Shown here one piece after another: positions 9,791 to 18,600 of a DNA stretch of 33,377 nt. Both the position numbers and the translations under genes were made by a program. Position 1 is the first letter of the stretch; every line of letters begins with the position of its first letter. This stretch comes from Methyloprofundus sp. (GTDB lineage: Bacteria > Pseudomonadota > Gammaproteobacteria > Methylococcales > Methylomonadaceae), in the NCBI GenBank assembly GCA_013138595.1, contig WTCM01000137.1:1-33377 (forward strand), read 5' to 3'. The notes beneath the pieces are model-generated. The model did not search any database. It was not told the origin of the DNA and saw only the letters and a program-made list of their open reading frames with translations.

Positions 9791-9842
9791 GAAACGGAGT
9801 GAATACCCCGTTTCAACAAAGCTTATCGCTAAATATTTATTG
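9791..9842. repeat. Dispersed hairpin-plus-tail repeat, copy 2, overlapping the stop codon of the DUF4214 gene
   Basis: GAAACGGAGTGAATACCCCGTTTC hairpin followed by AACAAAGCTTATCGCTAAATATTTATTG. Confidence 0.8.
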
Positions 9843-12296
9843 AACCACAACCCCATAGCTTGCTGCTAGTACAGAAAATTCTTGACTAGCAAGAAAGCCT
9901 TGAATCATATCGCGCCGGCTCAAACCACTGCCCAAATGATTTAACCAATTACTCACACCTGCCGCATCTGGCGAACGATTCAAAATCGTTGCATAAGCAA
10001 TATTAACAAACGCACGGTCATCATGGTTTTGGTCGATAAACTCGCCACTTAAAAAGAAACCGTAAGCAACATCTGCAGCGCTAAATTCCTCAGTGATTAA
10101 ATGATTAGCCCAGTGATCTAAACCCTCTTGCTCAGGATACCGCCCCAAAACATTAAGATAAAAGCGCTGTACAAAATCTTTCACTTGAAATTCTTTATGA
10201 TCACTTATGCTGTAAGCTTTCATCCCTGCTCGTTGCGCTAAAGCACCAAACTCAGCACTACGAAAAAAACCATATAAAATAGAGTCTTTTGGTAAGCCTT
10301 GCTTAAGCAACCCTGCCCAATGATTCAATCCCTCAGGATCTGCCTCTCTACCCAATACAGTACTATAAAGTACATGCACAAAAGCAGTATTACTTAAACT
10401 CAAAGACTGAAATTCAATACTTTTAAAAAAACCGAAAGCCATACTTGTGGCAGAGGCGGACTGAATATAACCCAACCAAAAACGTGCTCCACCACTATCC
10501 GCAGCTCTACCTAAAATATTTTCATACAAGCGCTCAATAAATACTGTTTGTTGCTGCTCGGTATCATTAGTAAAAAATTGAACATTATCTAACCACGCAG
10601 CATCGGCACCCACTGAGATACTATTATTTTTAGAATATTCAAATTTAAGTGTATGCTCTCCCTCGCTTAAGAGGTATTGATAATTCTGCCAATCGATAAA
10701 GCCTGAATATTCTGCAATTAACTCAGCATCAACATAAAAGCGAAAAAAATCGCCCTCTTGCTCACTATCTACTTTCAAATCAAAACTAATATTGCCGGCA
10801 ATAGCTGTTGTGACACGCCACTCGGCAATTAAAGATTGATTGTCGAGCGCAGCATTAGAACGCAATAGCAACTCCCCCTCTGCGTCGCTATCCAAATGCC
10901 AACCATAGCTGTACCAGCCTTCGGGCCACGACGTGCTATTAAATGGCTGCTCATATTCCTCAATAGGTATTACTGATGTTAATGGTCCAACAGTATAAAT
11001 ATGACTCGTCATCACATCAGGAAGCGCGGGCACTAAATCAGGATCCGCAGAGTGAAAAGCAATAAATTCTCCATGCGCAGAAATACTGGAGTAATTTGAA
11101 GCACTCTCCGTCTCAAAACCGTCAAACTTATAGCTGATACGTGTTGTCTCAGCATGCAAACGATCACGGACAAAAATATTGGACACATTAATAATATTAC
11201 CGGCAACTAAATTAGTTGCATCAGAGTTATAGCTGACAAAACGCCCATTACTTGAAATGGCAGAGCGAAAACTTCTGCCATTGCTTAATTCCCCTAGGCT
11301 ATTAATAGTCGCTAAGCTAGTCACTCCATTTTCTCTATCATAAACAAAGATTTTTGGGTTTTTGTTTAGCCTTGCTCCCGAGCTTAAATTATCAGACTCT
11401 GAAGTGTAACTAATAAACCGCCCATCAGCAGAAATCACTGGCTTGACTGAGTCATCACTGCCCCATGCTCCTGCTGTACTACGACTCACCAACGCCACTT
11501 CCTCTGTGTTCCTATCATAAACAAAGACATCAGAGCTTCTATTATTATCGCCTGCGACTAGATTTGATGCATCAGATTGATAAGTAATATAACGCCCATC
11601 GGCAGAAATAGAAGGACGGGTACTTTCATTCCGTCCTTCTTTACCCGTAAAGCTTAAGCTAATTCGAGTGCTTATATTTTGCAGGCGGTCATAAACAAAA
11701 ACATCTGAAGTGCCATTATTATCATTAGCAACAATATCATCTATCGTTGACTGATAACTGATAAAACGACCATTGGCTGAAATAACAGGAAACTCACTTA
11801 ATCCTAATTCACTTGCTGAGCTAACGCGGCTTACTTGCTCTGTTACACGGTCATAAACAAAAACATCTTTGAGCTTATTAAGTGTATCCTGATCATCCAT
11901 ATCAGAGGCTGCTGTTGCAAAAGTAATGTATTGCCCATCTGCTGAAATTTCCGGTTTACCATTACTCGCATTATTCGCTTTACCAAACATGTTCTTACTA
12001 ACTAACGCAATACTCCCTTGCTCTTTGTCATACAGGTAAATTTGCATATCTTCTGACCTAGTACCAGCGAGTAAATTGTTCGCATAGGAAGCAAAAGCAA
12101 TAAACCGTCCATCAGCGGAAAGCGATGGCAAAATAGCACTCGAATTGCCTATGACTCCATTAGCAGAAATATCGGCTATACTAGTCATAGCGCTCACGTC
12201 TGCTGTAAATAGCTGAGTAATTGATAAGCTTATTGCGCCTATTAGCCTATAGTGAAGTATGTTTTTTTTATTTTTATTTTTATTTTTATTATTCAT
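9837..12296 (-). CDS. Secreted TolB-like (PD40) beta-propeller protein with a jelly-roll-like segment and C-terminal DUF4214 repeats
   Basis: Repeated SADGRFIxYxSxAxNLVxGDxNxxSDVFVYDR blades; C-terminal repeats of the FxxxLYxxxLGRxADxxGxxxW...GFFxSxEF type; N-terminal hydrophobic segment. Confidence 0.85.
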   Translation of the reverse strand: MNNKNKNKNKKNILHYRLIGAISLSITQLFTADVSAMTSIADISANGVIGNSSAILPSLSADGRFIAFASYANNLLAGTRSEDMQIYLYDKEQGSIALVSKNMFGKANNASNGKPEISADGQYITFATAASDMDDQDTLNKLKDVFVYDRVTEQVSRVSSASELGLSEFPVISANGRFISYQSTIDDIVANDNNGTSDVFVYDRLQNISTRISLSFTGKEGRNESTRPSISADGRYITYQSDASNLVAGDNNRSSDVFVYDRNTEEVALVSRSTAGAWGSDDSVKPVISADGRFISYTSESDNLSSGARLNKNPKIFVYDRENGVTSLATINSLGELSNGRSFRSAISSNGRFVSYNSDATNLVAGNIINVSNIFVRDRLHAETTRISYKFDGFETESASNYSSISAHGEFIAFHSADPDLVPALPDVMTSHIYTVGPLTSVIPIEEYEQPFNSTSWPEGWYSYGWHLDSDAEGELLLRSNAALDNQSLIAEWRVTTAIAGNISFDLKVDSEQEGDFFRFYVDAELIAEYSGFIDWQNYQYLLSEGEHTLKFEYSKNNSISVGADAAWLDNVQFFTNDTEQQQTVFIERLYENILGRAADSGGARFWLGYIQSASATSMAFGFFKSIEFQSLSLSNTAFVHVLYSTVLGREADPEGLNHWAGLLKQGLPKDSILYGFFRSAEFGALAQRAGMKAYSISDHKEFQVKDFVQRFYLNVLGRYPEQEGLDHWANHLITEEFSAADVAYGFFLSGEFIDQNHDDRAFVNIAYATILNRSPDAAGVSNWLNHLGSGLSRRDMIQGFLASQEFSVLAASYGVVVQ

Positions 12297-12453
12297 ATGT
12301 TTACTCTATCTATCTTTTTATTTAACCTAGACTATGCAAGCAAGCGACTCTCACCCTCATGGAGCAAAGCATACATAAGCTAGACCTTTCATTTATGAAA
12401 ATTTCACTAGAATACTATGGTCCTTACCTAGGCATAAAAAAGCCAATACTTCA

Positions 12454-13644
12454 CTACACCACTTGCCCTGCACACCATCCCGACGACCAAGCCCACTGGA
12501 AGTTATAGCCTCCTAACCAACCTGATACATCAATCACTTCGCCCACAAAATATAAGCCTGTGACTTGATTAGCCTCTAAGGTTTTAGATGAAATCGCATG
12601 ACAATCCACGCCGCCTAGTGTCACTTCCGCAGTGCGGTAGCCCTCTGTGCCATTCGGTTTAAGTTGCCAGCGATGTAATTGTTCGGCAATCAAATCAATT
12701 TGCTTATGTGATAAATCAGCGATTGATAAACTCAGTAACGCCTCGCTGATCAATAAAGGAATTAAACGCTTGGCTAAATGCTGGGCTAAGTAAGTTTTGA
12801 CTTTTATTTTGGGTGTTATTTGCTGTGCTTGTAATAGTTCAGCTTGTAAATCAGTATTTGGCAGCAAATCAATCGTTAAAGCCTCTCCTTCGCGCCAATA
12901 AGAAGACATTTGTAACACCACAGGACCACTGATACCACGATGGGTAAATAATAGATTTTCGGTAAAACTTTGCCTGTTATTACTAATCGTACAAGGCAAG
13001 GCTAAACCTGAAAGTGCGGCAAACTTATCTTTCTCAGCCACATGTAAGGTAAAAGGTACTAGCCCTGCGCGGGTTGTTTGCACCTTAATCCCAAACTGTT
13101 CAGCTACCTTATAGCCAAAAGGTGTCGCACCCATTTTAGGGATAGATAAACCACCCGTCGCAATCACCAATGACTGTGCTTGTATGGTCTGTTGCGCTGT
13201 TTTGATGATAAAGCCTGAGTCTATTTTTTGAATGGCTTTAATTTTAGTGTTTAACTGGATTTTTACTGCGGCTTTATCACATTCTGTGAGCAGCATATTT
13301 AACACATCGCGTGCCGTTTCATTGCAAAACAACTGACCGTGTTCACGCTCATGATAGGGAATACTATGTTGGTGAACCAATTCTAAAAAGTCCCACTGAG
13401 TAAAGCGACTTAAAGCAGATTTACAAAAATGCACATTGTCCGAGACAAAGTTTTCTGCGTCCACCGTGTAATTTGTAAAATTACAACGCCCGCCCCCCGA
13501 CATTAGAATTTTTTTACCTGCTTTATTCGCATGATCTAACACTAAGACTTTGCGCCCACGCTTGCCCGCCTCTAGTGCACACATTAAACCTGATGCTCCT
13601 GCGCCAATAATTACCACATCTACTTCTTTAAGCACTACAGTCAC
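12454..13644 (-). CDS. NAD(P)/FAD-dependent oxidoreductase, HI0933/BaiN (YhiN)-like family
   Basis: VDVVIIGAGASGLMCALEAGKRGRKVLVLDHANKAGKKILMSGGGRCNFTN and C-terminal GLYFVGEVIDVSGWLGGYNFQWAWSSG; GTG start. Confidence 0.92.
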   Translation of the reverse strand: MTVVLKEVDVVIIGAGASGLMCALEAGKRGRKVLVLDHANKAGKKILMSGGGRCNFTNYTVDAENFVSDNVHFCKSALSRFTQWDFLELVHQHSIPYHEREHGQLFCNETARDVLNMLLTECDKAAVKIQLNTKIKAIQKIDSGFIIKTAQQTIQAQSLVIATGGLSIPKMGATPFGYKVAEQFGIKVQTTRAGLVPFTLHVAEKDKFAALSGLALPCTISNNRQSFTENLLFTHRGISGPVVLQMSSYWREGEALTIDLLPNTDLQAELLQAQQITPKIKVKTYLAQHLAKRLIPLLISEALLSLSIADLSHKQIDLIAEQLHRWQLKPNGTEGYRTAEVTLGGVDCHAISSKTLEANQVTGLYFVGEVIDVSGWLGGYNFQWAWSSGWCAGQVV

Positions 13645-13652
13645 CGATAAAA

Positions 13653-14795
13653 TTAATTTAAATTCATATTATGCAACTTCATTTGATTGTCCTTGCCATT
13701 GTTTTTTAACTTCAGTTTTTTAGTCTTTAATGCTCCTGGTTTTTCAGCTATTTGATCTTCCCCTTTGACTAACCACTGTTCAATTTTTACACCGTAGTTT
13801 GTACTATTTGCCACCGAGACTTTTTTTAATGTTACCTCTATATGCCCTGTACCCAGCTCACTCAACTGTATACCGTCATCATAAGAACCATTCACCTTAG
13901 TTTTACTAATGCTAGCATTAATACTTCCTGCATCGCTTTCATCAAAATCTAAGCCCGCATCCATATTATTATTTGCCTGTACATGAGAGATCGTCACATT
14001 CACATCTCCTTCCCCCGCTTCATCAATATCAAAGCCATCATCTAAGTCGCGCATATTATAAAAACCATTACTATTTAAAGTCACGTTTTTAAAAGTTGCA
14101 TTCACATCACCCTCGCCTGCTTCATCTAGCTCTATGCCATCCGCGCCATTGGCATCAATATGTGTATCCGTAATCACCGCAGTAATGCTGCCTTTACTGC
14201 GTTCATCGACACGAATACCATCAAAATCAATCGCTCCCACACCATTTGCCACAAAGCTAGAACTGGAAATAGTCAGCTTTATACCTATGTTAGACCCTAG
14301 CATACCTGTATCAAATTCATCCGCATTATCATCAATATGTAAGCCATATAATGCAGAATGAAATACTCTGACCTTATCTAAAGAGACTTGAATATCATCC
14401 CCTATCGCATCACTAGGAATATTAATCACGATACCTCGGCTTGCGCTATTTAAGAGAGTCAGCTGTTCAATGCTAATATTTCCTGAGCTATTAAAAACTA
14501 AGGAGCCGTCTTTAGTGGTCGCTGTTAAATCCTTGGCAATGCTAAAGCCGCCTGCTTTTTGCCCATCGATCAGCACGCCATTACCGCGTAAACTTAAATC
14601 TTGCTTGCCTGTATAAATGATAGGCGCACTGAGATTAATACGGGCATTTTTTGCGAAAACAATTTCATTGATTGTGATATTTTCGTTCGCTTGAGTCATT
14701 GCTTGCTTAAACGAGGTTTCATCATTGACGATTGTTGCTGCGGATAGATTGCTTGAAGCTAAGAGTATTGTGGCTGCTAGTAGGCTGTGTTTCAT
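13653..14795 (-). CDS. Secreted right-handed parallel beta-helix repeat protein
   Basis: Signal peptide MKHSLLAATILLASSNLSAA. Repeated coils of about 27 aa: GIELDEAGEGDVNATFKNV..., GFDIDEAGEGDVNVTISHV..., GLDFDESDAGSINASISKT..., GIQLSELGTGHIEVTLKKV. Confidence 0.8.
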   Translation of the reverse strand: MKHSLLAATILLASSNLSAATIVNDETSFKQAMTQANENITINEIVFAKNARINLSAPIIYTGKQDLSLRGNGVLIDGQKAGGFSIAKDLTATTKDGSLVFNSSGNISIEQLTLLNSASRGIVINIPSDAIGDDIQVSLDKVRVFHSALYGLHIDDNADEFDTGMLGSNIGIKLTISSSSFVANGVGAIDFDGIRVDERSKGSITAVITDTHIDANGADGIELDEAGEGDVNATFKNVTLNSNGFYNMRDLDDGFDIDEAGEGDVNVTISHVQANNNMDAGLDFDESDAGSINASISKTKVNGSYDDGIQLSELGTGHIEVTLKKVSVANSTNYGVKIEQWLVKGEDQIAEKPGALKTKKLKLKNNGKDNQMKLHNMNLN

Positions 14796-14814
14796 AATGG
14801 TCCTTGTATTGCTA

Positions 14815-14874
14815 TCACTGAGTAATCGCTTTAATCTCTTGCTGCTGATTCTTCACCAATGTTGTATAGCTCAT
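14815..14874 (-). CDS. Possible 19-aa micro-ORF MSYTTLVKNQQQEIKAITQ between the megasynthase and the beta-helix gene
   Basis: ATG at 14874 preceded by TAAGGCG (SD-like, overlapping the megasynthase stop); ends TGA at 14815. Not in the supplied ORF track because of its size. Confidence 0.3.
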   Translation of the reverse strand: MSYTTLVKNQQQEIKAITQ

Positions 14875-14886
14875 ATCTTATTCGCC

Positions 14887-15645
14887 TTATTTTTTAGAAA
14901 TAGCATCAACAAAAATTTCAATCCATTCAAAACAAAAAGGTTTTTCTGTTAATTGAAGGTGTAAAGATTGGGTCGCATAAATATCAGCCTTATCTTTTAC
15001 CGTACTTTCCCAGCATTTTGGGTTAGCATCTTTACCTAGAATTAAAATGGTTTTTTCAATACCATCTAATGGCGGTTTGGGGAAATAACTGGAATTTGCT
15101 TTTCTATACAAGTTAACGTGATAGGGCCAAACCAACTCAGTAGGCAGGGTTTTGCCCATGCTGAAATAAGCCTGCACCCTAGCCTTATTAAAATTTTGTG
15201 TCAGTTGCTGTTTCACTATACCGGCTATATTATTGAAATAAGTATTAACTCCCAGTTTTTTAAACTTATTATACTCACTAAGGCCTTCTTCAATTTCCCT
15301 ATTGTGTACCCTACTACTATCATTTGCTCCTCCTACTGGATCAATCAAAAATAATAGAGCAACTTTTTTACCCCGAATTGATAATTGTTGTGCAATTTCA
15401 TAGATAAGCATTCCACCTAAAGAGAAGCCAGCAAGGTAATAAGGACCTTCTGAATCTATTTGCGTAATCGCTTGAATATAATAATCAGCCATTTCTGGAA
15501 TCGTTAAATATTTTGCTTTTTTACCATTTAAAGCCTGGTGATTTAGTAAATAATAAGGTCTATTAGTCTCAATATACTCCTGAATGATAGGTGTAATCCT
15601 AGCGCCTAAAAAACAGAAAAGGGGAGGTAGGCTTCCTGCCGTATT
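14887..15645 (-). other. Domain: type I thioesterase (TE)
   Basis: PPLFCFLGARITPIIQEYI, GPYYLAGFSLGGMLIYEIAQQL; Ser codon complement at 15421-15423. Confidence 0.9.
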
Positions 15646-18600
15646 CACAGCTGTAATAATGGAACTAAAATTGTTCGTTATACCGTCAGCATATTTATCT
15701 AAGGATTTAGTAAGTAAACTCACCGTTGGTTCTTGAAATACCAATTCTATCGGTATTTTTTTATTCAATTTAGTTTCGATATTTGTTCGGATAACAACGG
15801 CAAGTAATGAATGTCCCCCTAAATCAAAGAAGTTATCATGAATACCAATAGTCTCTATTTCAAATACCTCTTTCCAGATAGTGAGTAAAATGCTCTCGGT
15901 GGCAGACTGAGGAGACACCAGAGAGGTACTCGTTTTGTCAATATAAGTACTATTGACGACTGTATTCAACTCTTCCTGAAAACAATCAAGTATTTCATTC
16001 AGTTGGTTTTCGCTCACAATATCAGCATTAAATGTAATATCCAGATGAATCGTATCATTTGAATTGATAAATGAGAATATCAGCGGGGAGTGTGCATTCT
16101 TCCCATCAGTATTGCGTCTTTTTACATGTTCAGAAAACAGCCCGCTTTGGTCATCACTATTAATTAATTGGGCAATAAGGCCATGATTATCCTTTAGCCC
16201 AGCCGCATCAATCTGCTCATTATGATGCTCAATAGCAGTATATAAATTTTCCCTTAATGCACTTAATAGTGCGTCATAACTCTGGTTTTTTTCTATTTTT
16301 GAGCGCACAGGAAGTAAGTGAATAAAAGACCCAAGCGTAGGATGGTTTTGACTATTTTTTTCAGAAAACGGGATTAAAAAGGCAATATCATTTTTATCAT
16401 AAAGCTTGAGAAAGGTTAGCTTTAAAACACCGAGCAGACCTACAAATAAAGTGATGGAATGTGAACGACAGAAATTTTCTAAACCTTTTTTATTGATAGG
16501 GTTTATTGTCTTAAAATGCTTCCCATTATCATTGTTTATCCCACTTGGCTTAGCAAATGTAAAAATATCGATACCTGCTAAATACTCTGACCAGAAGCTT
16601 TTCCCCTGCTGAAATGTGGCTTCAACACCTAAATCATAATATTGCTCATGGCTCTCAGGAAGCAGTGCTTTACCTTGCTTAAGTTGCTGATAATGCTTCA
16701 AGATAGATTCACTTAAGATAAAAGCATTGTAGCAATCTAGGATTAAATGATGAAAATTCATTAATACTATTGTTGCGCCCTTATCCGTTTGGTAAAGTTT
16801 GATATGGTATAAGGCTTCATTGCTAAGCTCATAGTGATAGCGTGAATAGTCATTAATAAACTGCTCTTCAATCGCTGTGACACTTTGGTGTGACTTTTCA
16901 ACAATAAATTCCTGTTTTACAAAAGGGGCAATGAAAACTTGATTATCTTCTGCTGAAAAACGGGAGCGTAAAACATCATGACTCTCTATCACTTTATTAA
17001 TCGCACTATTCAGTGCTTTTAAATTAACGGTATCAGTAAACTCAATCACATGATTAAGTGAATAACTATAAGTATGCCCTTTTTCTTCTTGTAATAATGT
17101 TTGTTGAAATTTAGTACTCTGTTTTTTCTTAAGTGGCAATATTAATACTTTCTCAGTACTTTCAGCGGGTAATAGAAATGCCTTGGAAACCACAAAATCA
17201 TTGGCAATGGAGCTGAATACAGAGTATTTCTTAGCATTAATATTGATCAATGCATCGTAGCTAGAAAAATTTTCAATAACGGCTAAATCTAGCCCCTCCC
17301 CAAGACCTACTCCATTAGCCTTTAAAGCGGCTTCCTTTTGAGTAAATAAAATTAACGGAAATAAATCCAGTAACTCAGCACTCATATCCATATTATCTAA
17401 GGTGTTATTTATGTGTGCACTCTGAGTTCCGTAAATATTTTTAATGGTTAACTCATCAAGTGAGCGAATTTTTTCTATATCAATACCGATAGGATAGGCT
17501 GAACGCGCCGCGTAAATACCGCCTTCACTATGACTGATTGAATAAAAAGGAAATTCTACATTCGACTTACCATTATGTAATACCTGAACAGGCTTTTCGG
17601 GTGATAAAACTTCGGTACTCTTTAAGCAAGCTGACATTTCAGCTTGCTTAAGAGCTTGCCAGTTAGTTAAAATTTTACAGGCTATTTTTCCTGATTTTTT
17701 TTCATTTTTTCTTTTACTAGAATTTAAAGCGTTAATTTCATTTAACTCATTTTCAGTAAAATAATTGTCATCATAAAACTGCTGGTTAAGCTCTTTAATA
17801 TCTGCAAAAAAACCTTCACTTAAACTATCTTTAATTAGAGTATTTTTAAAAATATAATAATCTTGACATTTTGTATCAAACACAGGACTCGCTGTAAAAG
17901 CTTTAATATTAATGACCTGTTTACCCAGTTCATTAACCCCCAATATATTGAATGTGACACCTTTAGATTGCGACTCTAACAACTCTATATAAAGTTGCAA
18001 TACGTTGGTTTCCCGTAGAGCTTTAAAGGATATACGTGCTTTACCCAAGGCACTAGGCAAATAAACAGACTTAGGGTCTTTTAGTAAATGTACTGCGGTA
18101 GAGCTGCTTTGAAAACATGCTTCAAGCAGGTTCGAGACAGCAAATAGGCGCTGTAATAACGGCGCACTAGCGGCTTTTAAGTGCAGTGTTGTACGTATAA
18201 TCCCCTGATTCAGAGAAACTTTCTCTAAAATTTGAAAGTTTTCTCCTAATTCTGAATGTGCCCTACGACATGAATAGTCAGACACTTTTAAGTTGGCTAA
18301 TGTATTGTCAAAACGTGTCTTAATATCGGCATCATTAAGTTCTTCTTCATCAACCGCTAAGTTCACTGCAAAGGTGGCAATAGGGATGGTGAGTTGTTGT
18401 TTAATTTCCTCGACTAGAAAGTCATTTTTCTGACGCGTTATTTTTAGTCGGTTAGGAACAGAATCAATAACAATAAGCGGCGAAAGAAATTCAACCTTAC
18501 CCAACTCAACATTTAAGTTACCTAACTTATATTTTTTATGAATTTCATGCAGGACACTGCCGAGTATGACTGAACCGGGTACAAAAATATTTCCATCAAA

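Noticed and set aside
9626-9856. 76-aa minus-strand ORF between the HI0933 relic and the DUF4214 gene
   Set aside because: Runs through repeat sequence and the end of another gene; no recognisable protein features.
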